DNA of 64,000 nt from G965247475 sp965247475 (lineage in GTDB: Bacteria; Chloroflexota; UBA11872), in NCBI GenBank assembly GCA_965247475.1, contig OZ252016.1, positions 248,001-312,000 on the forward strand, read 5' to 3'. The notes under the pieces are model-generated. The model did not search any database and was not told the origin of the DNA. It saw nothing but the letters and a program-made list of their open reading frames with translations. Below, piece after piece: positions 8,281 to 17,232 of the stretch. The translations under genes and the position numbers were made by a program. How positions within the stretch are numbered: position 1 is the first letter of the stretch; every line of letters begins with the position of its first letter.

Positions 8281-11079
8281 TCACGCTCTAGCACTCCTCA
8301 GCGACGCCGAGACTTCCGACGTCTCCGACTCGAGCGGCTCCACCTTGCACGCGCAGATCTTGTACTCGGGGATCTTGGAGACCGGGTCCAGCGCGTTGAT
8401 GGTCAGCAGGTTGGCCGCCGCCTCCGCGAAGTGCCAGCTCATGTAGACGGTCCCCGGCGGCACCCGCCGCGTGATCCACGCCCGCGCCTCCACCGACCCC
8501 CGCCGGCTGCTCACCCGGATCCGCCCGCTCTTGGGAATCCCCAATCGGTCCGCGTCCGCCGGCGCAACCTCCACCAGCGGCTCCGGGTAGGCCTGGTCCA
8601 GCACCGACGGCCGTGACATCGCCCCCGAGTGCCAGTGGTACAGCACCCGCCCGGTGTTGAAGATGAACGGATACTCGTCGTCCGGGATCTCCACGTTCTC
8701 GCGCCAGTCCACCTCGTGCATGGTGGCCTTGCCGTCGGTTGTCGGGAAGCGGTCACCGAACAGCCACAGCGCGCCGGGGTCCTGCTCGTCCAGACAGGGC
8801 CAGCGGATGCCGCCCTCGCGATCCAGCCGCGCGTGACTCATCCCGGCGTGGCTGGGCGTGACCCGCGCGATCTCGTCGAAGATCTCCGCCGGGCTCCCGA
8901 CGCCCGGGTCGTGCCCCATCCGGCTCGAGAGCTCGGCTAGGATCTCCCAGTCCTGCCGCGCGTCGCCGGGCAGCTCGGTCACCGGCCGCACCCGCTGCAC
9001 CCGCCGGTCGGTGTTGGTGAACGTGCCGTCCTTCTCGGCCCAGCTCGAGGCTGGCAGCACCACGTCCGCGATCGCCGCCGTCTCGGTCATGAAGATGTCC
9101 TGCACGGCCAGGAACTCGATGTGCTGGAAGTGCTCCCGCGACGCGTTCAGGTCCGGGTCGGACATCAGCGGGTTTTCGCCCATGATGAACGCGCCCTTGA
9201 CCTTGTCCCGCCCGATCGCGTCCGCGATCTCAATCGTCGTCAGGCCCTCGGTCGGGCTCAACTCCACGCCCCACTGCCGCTCGAAGAACGCCCGGTGGCC
9301 GGCGTCCTCCACCGACCGGTAGTCGGTGAAATACATCGGGATCGCGCCCACGTCGCTGGTGCCCTGGACGTTGTTCTGCCCGCGCAACGGGTTCAACCCG
9401 GTCCCCCGCCGCCCCACGCTGCCGGTCGCCAGCGCCAGGTTGATCAGCGTCAGACAGGCGTCGGTCCCGTGCGTCTGCTCCGAGATCCCCACGCCCCAGT
9501 AGAAGGCGGTCTTGTCGGCCTCGCCGACGATGTGCGCCGCCCGCTCGATCGTCGCCGCCGGAATCCCGGTCAGCGACTCCGCATACTCAGGCGTGTAGGA
9601 CTCGACCAGCTTCGCGACCGCGTCGAAGTTGTTGACCCGTTCCGCCACGAAGTCCTGCTTGACCAGCCCGTCGCGGATGATCACGTGCAGCAGCGCGTTG
9701 TACATTGGCACGTCGGTGCCGGTGCGGAACTGCAGATGCGCGTCGGCCCACTCGCACAGCTCGATCTTGCGCGGGTCGGCCACCACCAGCTGGGCGCCGT
9801 CGCGAACCGCGGCTTTCATCTTCAGTGCCGTGATCGGGTGTGTCTCGGTGGTGTTGGATCCGGTCACGAAGATCACATCGTTCTCCGCGATCTCGTCCAG
9901 TGAGTTGGTGAACGCCCCGGTGCCAAGACTCATGCCCAACGCCGCCACCGACGACGCATGGCAGAGCCGGGTGCAGTTGTCGATGTTGTTGGTGCCCAGC
10001 GCGGCCCGCGTGAATCGCTGAATGAGGTAGTTCTCCTCGTTCGTGCACTTCGAGGAGGCATAGACCGCCAGCGCATCCGATCCGTGCGCGGTCTTGATTT
10101 CGCCCAGTCGACGCGCGACCAGGCCGAGCGCCTCGTCCCATGAGGCCCGCCGCCACTGGCCGCCGCCGCGCCTGCCCTCACGGATCAGCGGATGCGTTAG
10201 GCGCTCGGGGCTCGACGTGTAGTCCCAGCCGTAGCGGCCCTTCACGCACAGCCAGCCTTGACTGACCGGGTGGTCGGTGGGCGATCGCACGTGCGTGATC
10301 GCGCCGCCGCGCACGTGCGCCTCGATCCCGCAGCCCACGCCGCAGAACGAGCAGGTGGTCTGCACGACCCGCTCATCCTCGAGCAACCCCGCGCGCTCGG
10401 CCTCCCACTGCCCGCGGCCCTTGAGCGCTCCGCTGGGGCAGACCTGTACGCAGTTGCCGCAGTAGACGCAGGTGGTGTCGAGCATGCCGTTGTATTCGTG
10501 CGTCCCCACCCGCACCTCGAAACCGCGCTCGGCGGGCTCGATCGCGAACGTGAACTGCACCTGCTCGCCGCACACGTCCACGCAGCGCCAGCACATCACG
10601 CACTTGTTGTAGTCGCGGATGTAGTAGGGGTTGTCGTCGTAGATCGGGAACGGCTCGCGCTCCGACGAGGTCCCGGCGTCCACGCCGTATTCGGTCAGCA
10701 GCTCCGCCAGCTCCGGCGCTTCACTGAGGTCCACGCCGCCGAGCAGCAGCCGCAGCGAGCCGCGGCGCGACGCGACGGTGTTGGGGCTGCGCGTGAGCAC
10801 CACCTGTCCGGCCTCGGCCTTCGCCCGGCAGGCCGGCAGCAGCTTCGATTCGTTGCGGTCCGGCGCGCCCGGTGCCGGCGGCCCGGTCGCGTGCCCGTTG
10901 GTCTCGAAGACCTGCTCGACCACGCAAAGCCGGCAGTTCGCCGACGCGTCGATGTTCGGGTGATAGCAGAGCGTCGGCACGTCGGCGCCCGCCTGCCGCG
11001 CCGCGTCCAGCAGCGTCGCGCCCGGCGGCACCGTCAATGCCGTTCCGTCGACCGTCAGCGTGATCGTGTCCGCGCTCAA
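8281..11079 (-). CDS. fdhA: Formate dehydrogenase alpha subunit, NuoG-like N-terminus (molybdopterin oxidoreductase)
   Basis: 932 residues. Domain order: plant-type [2Fe-2S] ferredoxin (CYHPNI...NCRLC, then LLPACRA), NuoG-type region, two [4Fe-4S] clusters (CVMCWRCVDVC and CVYCGNCVQVC), the Fe4S4 of the molybdopterin domain (CSFCGVGCG), the large molybdopterin domain and the C-terminal dinucleotide-binding domain (FIFNTGRVLYHWHSG). The metal ligand is a normal Cys (NCTRLCHAS), not selenocysteine. Architecture matches soluble NAD(P)-linked formate dehydrogenases that oxidise formate to CO2. Those need NuoE/NuoF-like partners, which are absent nearby, so the electron acceptor is unclear. A related nitrate reductase or other family member cannot be fully excluded. 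Confidence 0.9.
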   Translation of the reverse strand: MSADTITLTVDGTALTVPPGATLLDAARQAGADVPTLCYHPNIDASANCRLCVVEQVFETNGHATGPPAPGAPDRNESKLLPACRAKAEAGQVVLTRSPNTVASRRGSLRLLLGGVDLSEAPELAELLTEYGVDAGTSSEREPFPIYDDNPYYIRDYNKCVMCWRCVDVCGEQVQFTFAIEPAERGFEVRVGTHEYNGMLDTTCVYCGNCVQVCPSGALKGRGQWEAERAGLLEDERVVQTTCSFCGVGCGIEAHVRGGAITHVRSPTDHPVSQGWLCVKGRYGWDYTSSPERLTHPLIREGRRGGGQWRRASWDEALGLVARRLGEIKTAHGSDALAVYASSKCTNEENYLIQRFTRAALGTNNIDNCTRLCHASSVAALGMSLGTGAFTNSLDEIAENDVIFVTGSNTTETHPITALKMKAAVRDGAQLVVADPRKIELCEWADAHLQFRTGTDVPMYNALLHVIIRDGLVKQDFVAERVNNFDAVAKLVESYTPEYAESLTGIPAATIERAAHIVGEADKTAFYWGVGISEQTHGTDACLTLINLALATGSVGRRGTGLNPLRGQNNVQGTSDVGAIPMYFTDYRSVEDAGHRAFFERQWGVELSPTEGLTTIEIADAIGRDKVKGAFIMGENPLMSDPDLNASREHFQHIEFLAVQDIFMTETAAIADVVLPASSWAEKDGTFTNTDRRVQRVRPVTELPGDARQDWEILAELSSRMGHDPGVGSPAEIFDEIARVTPSHAGMSHARLDREGGIRWPCLDEQDPGALWLFGDRFPTTDGKATMHEVDWRENVEIPDDEYPFIFNTGRVLYHWHSGAMSRPSVLDQAYPEPLVEVAPADADRLGIPKSGRIRVSSRRGSVEARAWITRRVPPGTVYMSWHFAEAAANLLTINALDPVSKIPEYKICACKVEPLESETSEVSASLRSARA

Positions 11080-11159
11080 GTCGGAGCCTGTCGAACCTGA
11101 AACCGCGCCCGCCAGGCTACCGCACGCCGCCTCCGGACACGCCGTTCCGAGCGCGGCAA

Positions 11160-11192
11160 GGGCCCGTCCTGAGCCCGTCGAAGGAATCGCGC
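11160..11192. repeat. Dispersed CCTGAGC..GTCGAAGG repeat, single module
   Basis: GTCCTGAGCCCGTCGAAGGA at 11167-11186 lies in the ~120 bases between fdhA and the small membrane protein gene. It is one copy of the module found at 5.6, 8.1, 21.0, 45.6 and 54.5 kb. Confidence 0.55.
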
Positions 11193-11202
11193 ACGGCTGA
11201 AC

Positions 11203-11571
11203 TTACCGAGAGTCCGGGGGTGCGCTTGGCCTGGCCGTCTCGTCCGCGTCGGCTGGCGGCGCCTTGCCGCCCGCGTCCGGCGGCTGATCAGGTCCGTTCC
11301 CGCCTCCGGACGGCGCCGTGAAGATCAGCCGGAAGATGTAGGCCAGCCAGATCAGCGCCACCAGCACCACCGGCGGGACAAGCACCGCCAGCAGCAGCCC
11401 GGGATTCTGGTCGGTGCCGGTGTCCAAGGTGCCGGGCTCGCCCGCGTCTTCTCCGGATGGCGCCGCGATCGGCGTCGGCGCGGCGTCCGGCGTCTGCGCG
11501 CCCGCGGCCGGCGTCACCGCGCCCGCCGCCACGATTGCCAGTGTGGTCGCCGCAAGAAGAACCGCGCGCAT
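11203..11571 (-). CDS. Small exported single-TM protein with proline-rich tail, unknown function
   Basis: 122 residues from ATG 11571. An N-terminal signal sequence (MRAVLLAATTLAIVAAGAVT) ends at an Ala-X-Ala-type site (AAGAQ). A short Pro/Ala/Glu/Asp-rich segment follows, then one membrane helix (LLLAVLVPPVVLVALIWLAYIF) and a Gly/Pro/Ala/Asp-rich cytoplasmic or external tail. No family recognised. It is divergent from the YeiH-type transporter with 104 bases between starts. A longer frame start at 11697 gives only Arg-rich sequence and would overlap the transporter, so the internal Met is preferred. Confidence 0.6.
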   Translation of the reverse strand: MRAVLLAATTLAIVAAGAVTPAAGAQTPDAAPTPIAAPSGEDAGEPGTLDTGTDQNPGLLLAVLVPPVVLVALIWLAYIFRLIFTAPSGGGNGPDQPPDAGGKAPPADADETARPSAPPDSR

Positions 11572-11675
11572 CGTCCGCGAGGCTACCGCTCGCACCGGAC
11601 GGGCGACACCCACAATCGGGCCTCGAGCGCGGCGTGGCCTATGATTCCCCCGATGCGATCGAAGGCGCGGCGGGC

Positions 11676-12707
11676 GTGAGCGGGCGCGTCGCCGCATCGA
11701 TCGCTCACATCCGGCTCCTCGCCCCCGGCGTCCTGGCGCTGGCGGCGATCGCGGGTCTCGCGCGAGGCCTGAGCCTGCTGCTTCCCGGCACCATCAGCGA
11801 AGTCTTCATCGCGCTGCTCATCGGCTTGGTGATCTTCAATACGGTCGGCAGCCCGGTGGCCGTCGCGCCCGGCGCCAGCTTCGGGATGCGGACGCTGCTG
11901 CGCGCCGGCATCGTCTTGCTCGGTGCGCGCCTGAGCTTCGAGGGCGTGCTGGCGGTGGGGATTCAGAGCCTGCTGTTCGTGCTGACGGCGTTTGCGGTCG
12001 GCGGCGGCGCCGCCCTGCTGGTGGCGTTCCGGCTGGGGCTCACCCGTCGCCTGGGGATTCTGCTGGCGGTCGGGACCGCTATCTGCGGCAACTCAGCGAT
12101 CATCGCCGCCAGCCCGATCATCCGTGCCCGCCAGGGCGAAGTGGCGTATGCGGTCGCCACCATCACTCTGTTCGGAACCTTGGCCGTCCTCGTCTACCCG
12201 TTCGTCGGCCACGCGCTGGCCGTGCCGGAGACCGCGTTCGGGGCCTGGGCTGGAACTGCGGTCAACGACACCGGACAGGTGGTCGCAACCGGCTACGCCT
12301 ACGGGACCGAGGCGGGCGACGTGGCCACCGTCGTCAAACTCACCCGCAACCTGCTCATCGGGCCGGTCCTGATCGCGTTGGCGATCTGGTCCGCGGCGGT
12401 TGACGGCATTCCACGCCGAGGCGGTCGCTGGACCCTGGGCGCGCTGCGCACGGCCGTCCCCCTGTTCGTGCTCGGGTTCCTGGCCATGGCGGCCCTGAAC
12501 ACCGCCGGGCTGTTCAACGATCAGGCCGTCGGGCTGGCGCGCCAGTCTGGAACCTTCCTCATCAGCATGGCCATCGCCGGAGTCGGCCTCAACACCAGCC
12601 TGGCCGGCCTGCGATCGACCGGCCCGCGCCCGCTGCTGACCGGCCTGCTGGCCTCACTGGTCCTGGCCGCCTTCAGCATGTCGGCCGTGCTGCTGTTCTG
12701 GCGCTGA
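11676..12707 (+). CDS. YeiH/UPF0324 family membrane transporter
   Basis: 343 residues from GTG 11676 (the frame is open earlier but Arg/Pro-rich); length equals that of the YeiH family. About ten hydrophobic segments. Family marks: ALLIGLVIFNTVG, RAGIVLLGARLSFEGVL, GTAICGNSAIIAASPII (the best conserved block), AVATITLFGTLAVLVYP, GAWAGTAVNDTGQVVATG and a C-terminal ISMAIAGVGLNTSLAGL. Members are called putative sulfate exporters, but the transported substance is not firmly known. It lies a few kb from two sulfatases only by chromosomal distance; no operon links them. Confidence 0.88.
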   Translation: MSGRVAASIAHIRLLAPGVLALAAIAGLARGLSLLLPGTISEVFIALLIGLVIFNTVGSPVAVAPGASFGMRTLLRAGIVLLGARLSFEGVLAVGIQSLLFVLTAFAVGGGAALLVAFRLGLTRRLGILLAVGTAICGNSAIIAASPIIRARQGEVAYAVATITLFGTLAVLVYPFVGHALAVPETAFGAWAGTAVNDTGQVVATGYAYGTEAGDVATVVKLTRNLLIGPVLIALAIWSAAVDGIPRRGGRWTLGALRTAVPLFVLGFLAMAALNTAGLFNDQAVGLARQSGTFLISMAIAGVGLNTSLAGLRSTGPRPLLTGLLASLVLAAFSMSAVLLFWR

Positions 12708-12787
12708 GCTTCGGCCACACCGCGCCCCTGCCTCATGTCATTCCTGTGCGTCGAGCCGCTCTCCTGCGTCATTTGTATGTTGTGGAG

Positions 12788-12815
12788 GCCTCACCCACGG
12801 GTCAGGTGGTGAGGC
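12788..12815. terminator. Hairpin between convergent genes
   Basis: Inverted repeat GCCTCACC / GGTGAGGC (8 bp, 12-base loop) in the ~145-base gap between the converging YeiH-type and DUF4395 genes. There is no T-run. Position suggests a shared transcript end. Confidence 0.35.
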
Positions 12816-12852
12816 GGGCGCGAGGGGCGCGTCTACTCGGGAAGAAACCGCC

Positions 12853-13296
12853 CTAGCGCGTCGGCAGCGCGTCGGCGATCCGGCGCAGCGGGCTCGCGTC
12901 CAGCGCGGCGTCCAGCAGCAACGATCCGACAACCGTTCCCACTAGCGCCCAGCCGAGCGCATGCGCCCCGGCGACCACGAACACCGCGCCGGCCAGCGCC
13001 ACGGTTCCCCCCAGCGCGTCCGCTCGCAGAAACCGCCGCTGGTCCTCTTCGATCCCCGGACGCTCGATCGCCGGCGCTACGAACCAGCGAAACACAGCAC
13101 GCGTCAGGCTCAGCCGCTCGGTAACCGATCCGGCCAGAACCACGATCGACGCCAGCGAAGCAATCCAGGGGGCGACGGCCGTCCACGCCATGAACAGCGC
13201 CAGCGCCAGCCCAACCGCCGCCGCCAGCTGGTGAAACCGGCGCTCGGTCGCGTCGCCGGGCATAACCGGCGATGACGCCTTGTCCCGAGGCGTCAC
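12853..13296 (-). CDS. DUF4395-like membrane protein
   Basis: 147 residues. 'ERRFHQLAAAVGLALAL' resembles the start of DUF4395, followed by two closely spaced membrane helices, an amphipathic linker with VFRWFVAPAIERPGIEEDQRRF (the family's 'l.rplvrP.l..p.e.ed..ppRfa' block), then two more helices. The Cys-containing tail found in many DUF4395 proteins (which often accompany rhodaneses or thioredoxins) is missing here. Function unknown. Divergent from the Lnt-like gene. Confidence 0.65.
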   Translation of the reverse strand: MTPRDKASSPVMPGDATERRFHQLAAAVGLALALFMAWTAVAPWIASLASIVVLAGSVTERLSLTRAVFRWFVAPAIERPGIEEDQRRFLRADALGGTVALAGAVFVVAGAHALGWALVGTVVGSLLLDAALDASPLRRIADALPTR

Positions 13297-13449
13297 GAAT
13301 CCGGCCCCGCCATCTACTCTGGCACCCTCATCCGGCCAGATACGGCCGCGATGCGTGCGACTTCGACCTCATGTCCGCACAACCAACGGTCCGATCTCAG
13401 GCTCGGGACGAATGGTAGCCGCCTCTCGGCGCTCGGCGTCGCCCCGACC

Positions 13450-14979
13450 ATGAGCGTCTCCAGCCGCGTGCTCGCGGTGGCCGCGGCGCTCGTCTCCGCG
13501 CTGCTCGTGGCCGCGGCCTTCCCGCCGCTGGGATGGACCGTGCTGGCGTTCATCGGCTGGGTGCCGCTGGTCGTCGCGCAGTTCGCCTCGGGCGCAACCG
13601 ACCGCTTTGCGCGAACACTCGGGGCGGTGACGGTGGGCGTCGCGTTCGGCTTGCTGAGCTTGAGCGTCAACCCGCCCGAGATCGTCACCGGCGTCGCCTG
13701 GGCGCTGATCTCGGCGGTGGTGGGGCTCGCGGCCGCGAGCTTCGCGTTTCTGTTCGCGCTCCCGGCGCAGACCCCCGGCTTCCATGCGGGCCTGCGAGGC
13801 TGGGGCTTCGTATGGCTGCCCGCGCTCACGTGGACGGGTGTGGAGTACCTGCGCCTGATCACCACCGCCGGACATCAGTTCGGCATGACCGCGACCACCC
13901 AGATCGACACCGCGCCGCTGCGCGCCTACCTAGCGCTCGCCGGCATGTGGCCGGTCGCCGCCATCACCGTTGCCACGAACCTCGCGATCGCCGGGCTCGT
14001 GCTCGTCGTCGCGGGCCGTCTGGGCGGCCTGCGCCGTCCCGTGCTGCTCGGCGTCGGATCGGTCGCCGCCGCCTGGCTGCTCGGTCTCGTGATCGCGGTG
14101 CTGCCGCCGCCCGAGCTTGACCTCGCGCTGACGGTCGCCGCGGTGCAGCCCGGCGAGCACGTGCCGGAGCATCCCCAGACGTACCCGTTGATCCTGCGTC
14201 GGGCCTACGTGCCGCTCACCGACGTCATCACCGACCTGCACGCGCCGTCCACCGACCACGCGGCGGGCGCCGGTGCACGGCTGGTCGTCTGGCCCGAAGC
14301 GTCGGGTTGGATCGATCCCACCGACGCCGCGTCGGCGCCCCAGGTCGTCCGCGTCGCCCGTGTCGCCGCACGCACCGGCGCCGCCATCGTGTGGTCGTAC
14401 TTCATCCGGATCGACGCGGACCATACCCGCAACGAGCTGGTGCTGGTGCGCCCCAGCGGCGAGGTGTCCGCGCCCACCACCAAGGACCATCCCGTCTGGA
14501 TCATCGGCGAGCGCAGTATCACGGCCGGCCTGCACCCGATCTACGAGCTAGACGGAGTGCGAGTCGGGCTCGCGGCCGGTCCGGATGGCTCATACACCGA
14601 CACCCTGGCCCGGCTGGCGGCGCGCGGCGCCCAGATCGTCGCCGTGCCCACGCACGACTGGCTCGCCTACGCGCCCACGCAGCTCGCGCATCTGCGGTTG
14701 CGGGCCGCCGAGCACCGTCTGGCCGTCGTCAAGTCGGATTGGCGCTCGGGGTCGGCGATTGTGGGTCCGGACGGCGCGTTGCTCGCCGTGACCCCGCTCG
14801 ACCGCAAACGCATGACCGTCATCACCGCACCGGTGGCCGTCACCGAGCCGGGCACGCCCTACACGGCCGCCGGCGACTGGCTGGGCGTCGTTTCGCTGAT
14901 CGCCGCGGGGATGGCTGCCGTCGCCGTTCTCGCGCGTACGCGTCGTCGCCCGGCAGCGCCGCCCCGCGGGTCAACCTGA
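13450..14979 (+). CDS. Apolipoprotein N-acyltransferase-like protein lacking the catalytic Cys
   Basis: 509 residues from ATG 13450, matching the ~510 of Lnt. Residues 1-215 are multi-helix membrane sequence opening with LVAAAFPPLGWTVLAFIGWVPLVV, the usual Lnt N-terminus. Residues ~225-480 are a nitrilase-type domain: LVVWPEASGW carries the catalytic Glu and APTTKDHPVWIIGE the Lys. The nucleophile block, normally 'GVAICYE', reads RVGLAAGPDGSYTD, so the Cys position is Gly. The following blocks (ARGAQIVAVPTHDW, LAHLRLRAAEH, SAIVGPDG) keep family spacing. It therefore looks like an Lnt-fold protein that cannot form the acyl-enzyme, or has changed chemistry. Confidence 0.85.
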   Translation: MSVSSRVLAVAAALVSALLVAAAFPPLGWTVLAFIGWVPLVVAQFASGATDRFARTLGAVTVGVAFGLLSLSVNPPEIVTGVAWALISAVVGLAAASFAFLFALPAQTPGFHAGLRGWGFVWLPALTWTGVEYLRLITTAGHQFGMTATTQIDTAPLRAYLALAGMWPVAAITVATNLAIAGLVLVVAGRLGGLRRPVLLGVGSVAAAWLLGLVIAVLPPPELDLALTVAAVQPGEHVPEHPQTYPLILRRAYVPLTDVITDLHAPSTDHAAGAGARLVVWPEASGWIDPTDAASAPQVVRVARVAARTGAAIVWSYFIRIDADHTRNELVLVRPSGEVSAPTTKDHPVWIIGERSITAGLHPIYELDGVRVGLAAGPDGSYTDTLARLAARGAQIVAVPTHDWLAYAPTQLAHLRLRAAEHRLAVVKSDWRSGSAIVGPDGALLAVTPLDRKRMTVITAPVAVTEPGTPYTAAGDWLGVVSLIAAGMAAVAVLARTRRRPAAPPRGST

Positions 14980-15042
14980 GCGAAGCGAGGGAGCTGTCCC
15001 GAGTCCCACGGGACGGGGGCGGGCGTCGGGGCGTCGCGCCGC

Positions 15043-15780
15043 CTAGCGGTGTCGCGGGATCGCCGCTGCTCCGCCGGTGAACGTCGCCAGTCCGATCACC
15101 GCCACGATCATCGTCACGATCAACGGATGCCAGCCCACGGCCGACAGCAACGGTGTGAACGCCGCCGCCGCGTGAAGCGCGCTGGCGTACAGCACGTAGG
15201 TGGACAGCCGTCCGGTCATCCAACCCTTGGCCAGCAGGTACGCGGCGCCGAAGTGCAACCCTACCCAGGCCGCCTGCTGGGCGATCGGAAATCCGATCGA
15301 GCTGTCCACCGCGCCGGTCTGGAAGATTGGCGTCAGCGCCGCGTTCGCCGCGAACAGTGAGAAGCCCGCCGCTGGGGCCAGCGCGGCCGTCGTCGATTGC
15401 CGCGGATCGCGCGGGTATGACATCGCGAAGATGACGATCAGCATGAGCAGCAGCTTGACGATCTCTTCCCCCAGCCCGGCGATCAGCGCTTCGACCAGCC
15501 CCGTCCACAGCGGTATCGACTCGAACTGCGCCTGGCCGATGTTGTCGCGCAGAATGTCCAGCGCCGCCCGCGTTGGTTCGCCGGTTACCCAAACCTGCGT
15601 CGGCGCGTAGGCCGCGGCGCCCAGGACGAGTCCGAACAGCACCGTCGGACGCCCGGGGGCGAGCGGCGGACCCAGCCGCGCCCAGAACAGCCCCAGGGCC
15701 AGCACGCCTGCGACCGCGATCGGGTGCGGCTGGGTGAAGAACGGCCGAAGCTGATCGAGTTGCGCGGCGACGGCGTCCAT
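15043..15780 (-). CDS. Polytopic membrane protein, PrsW/YhfC-like (possible intramembrane protease)
   Basis: 245 residues with about seven hydrophobic segments. GLGEEIVKLLLMLIV in the third or fourth helix matches the EExxK/R signature of PrsW/YhfC-type and CAAX-type glutamic intramembrane proteases. Later helices carry VGLHFGAAYLLAKG and ASALHAAAAF, each placing a His in the membrane as in that superfamily. If active it would cleave a membrane protein within the bilayer; the target is unknown. Convergent with the Lnt-like gene, 63 bases apart. Assignment rests on the motif and topology, not on close similarity. Confidence 0.55.
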   Translation of the reverse strand: MDAVAAQLDQLRPFFTQPHPIAVAGVLALGLFWARLGPPLAPGRPTVLFGLVLGAAAYAPTQVWVTGEPTRAALDILRDNIGQAQFESIPLWTGLVEALIAGLGEEIVKLLLMLIVIFAMSYPRDPRQSTTAALAPAAGFSLFAANAALTPIFQTGAVDSSIGFPIAQQAAWVGLHFGAAYLLAKGWMTGRLSTYVLYASALHAAAAFTPLLSAVGWHPLIVTMIVAVIGLATFTGGAAAIPRHR

Positions 15781-15965
15781 GCCTACGTATGCCCGTCGCC
15801 GTACTGGATCTGGGTGGCAACCATCGGACCTCCAGGGCCAGCTGCATGAGCCGCGGTCGAAGTCGAAGAGCGCGTTGCTATCATGCGAAATCGGGCGGCC
15901 GTTCCTGGCGGGCCGCCGGCGCCAGCGCGATGGCCTCCGCCTCGCGGCCTCGGCGTGTCAATCTT

Positions 15966-16051
15966 GGGTCGGTGGGTGAGTGGCTAATACCACCGGACTG
16001 TAAATCCGGCGCCGTAAGGCTACGTAGGTTCGAATCCTACCCGGCCCACCA
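15966..16051 (+). tRNA. tRNA-Tyr (GTA), CCA encoded
   Basis: Acceptor GGGTCGG pairs with CCGGCCC (one G-T); anticodon stem CCGGA/TCCGG with loop CTGTAAA gives anticodon GTA. A long variable arm follows (class II, as for bacterial tRNA-Tyr), then the T arm GTAGG-TTCGAAT-CCTAC, and an encoded CCA at 16049-16051. Its last 53 bases are duplicated at 17233-17285. Confidence 0.95.
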
Positions 16052-16390
16052 GGTTCAATCGACCTTGCCGACGCCCGGCTCCGACATTCCGCGTCCGGTG
16101 TTGGGCGCAGTCGGTGCAGGCAGTCCCTCGCGAGCCTGATCTCGCGCGTGTGTCAGGTGGAGGGGTCGGCCGCGGATCACGTGCCCGTGCGAGGCGCCAA
16201 GTCGGTCGGCACCCGCCGCGAGCACGTGCCCGTCCGCCGGCTATCGACCCAGCTTGCGCACGGCGGTCAGGGCGCCGGTTGTGCCCGCCGCCACGAGCAT
16301 GGCGCCCGCGGCATGGCTGACGATCGGCGGCAGGTCATCCGAGCGCGTTCCGGCGACCAGAAACCCCCAGTGTGCGGTCAGCGAAAGGGC
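16052..16390. other. Gap after tRNA-Tyr; only a 49-codon frame following the lipoprotein stop
   Basis: No recognised gene. On the minus strand, 16241-16390 continues in the same frame straight after the TAG of the lipoprotein gene and reads 49 codons to a second TAG. It includes a hydrophobic stretch (AGAMLVAAGTTGALTAVRKLG). It has an internal ATG but no ribosome site is evident. It could be a short membrane peptide, a relic tail or chance. Confidence 0.3.
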
Positions 16391-16906
16391 CTACCAAACG
16401 CCCTGGTCATAAGTGATGCTGCCAGTCTCGAAGAAGTACTCCAGCCGTCTGGCGGGCTCATCGCCGCGCTTGCTTGGGTCACGTTCCACCAACTCAAGCA
16501 CGAGGCTCGTTTCCCCTTTGCCCACACCTCGAAACTCGAGCACCTTGGCCGCGGTGGCCGGATCGCCGATCAAGCCGTCCGTTTCGAACGCCGGCTGTCC
16601 GTCTACCGCGTGCCACTCCAGGAAGTACGGATCGGGTTTCTGCGCGAACCGCCAGCGCAGTGTCGAGTCGTCGTCACCTGCCACCTCGATCTCCAGACCC
16701 TTCTGGTCGGGAAGACCGATGTCATACGAGAAGAAGGGCGTTGCTATGAGCTTTCCGGCGTCAGCTTCGGTTAGGACTTGGTGAACAATCTGTTCGCCGC
16801 TAGTCGCGGCCGAACGCGTTGACTCGCCCTCGCCGCAGGCGTTGAGGACGGCGAGCGCCGAGATCGCAGCCAGCCCGAGCATCCGTCGTCGGCTCAACAG
16901 TCGCAT
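16391..16906 (-). CDS. Exported lipoprotein, possibly chagasin-like (I42) fold
   Basis: 171 residues. Basic N-terminus with an RRR run, a hydrophobic core and lipobox LAVLNAC, so it is secreted and lipid-anchored. The mature part is ~145 residues, mostly beta-forming. Near the end, VLEFRGVGKGETSLVLELVE followed by a charged 'RDPSKRGDEPARRLEYFFE' resembles the last strands of the chagasin/I42 cysteine-protease-inhibitor family; the family's 'NPTTGY.W' loop is not recognisable. Function is therefore only a suggestion. It lies alone between tRNA-Tyr and the tRNA-Tyr 3' duplicate. Confidence 0.6.
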   Translation of the reverse strand: MRLLSRRRMLGLAAISALAVLNACGEGESTRSAATSGEQIVHQVLTEADAGKLIATPFFSYDIGLPDQKGLEIEVAGDDDSTLRWRFAQKPDPYFLEWHAVDGQPAFETDGLIGDPATAAKVLEFRGVGKGETSLVLELVERDPSKRGDEPARRLEYFFETGSITYDQGVW

Positions 16907-17232
16907 CGCTGGGTCTCCCGTTCCCGACTGAACTCAAGCGACCGAGCCAGTCGTTCCCACGGACCAGAATAGCGCCCGACACATCCCCGCGACTCAACCC
17001 GACCTGGCCTTTTTCATTTTTCACGAGAACGCCACGAAGGTAATACTGGGACGGCGCGATTCGGGTCAAACCTCCGCCACATCCGGCGCGATTTGCAAAC
17101 GCATTTGCAAACGAACGTCATGGGACTGCAAGGGAGGTGCCAGGGCAGACGGCGAGGTTGCCTCTCCACGCGCCTGACTGGGCTTAACATAACGGTACGT
17201 GCTGGGCCACGGCGGGATGGACAGCACCGAAG

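Noticed and set aside
10000..10080. Selenocysteine in formate dehydrogenase
   Set aside because: The metal-ligand position is an ordinary Cys codon (NCTRLCHAS) and there is no in-frame TGA.
10258..11100. Long plus-strand frame opposite fdhA
   Set aside because: Arg/His/Val-rich shadow of the high-GC fdhA coding strand; Fe-S motifs lie on the minus strand only.
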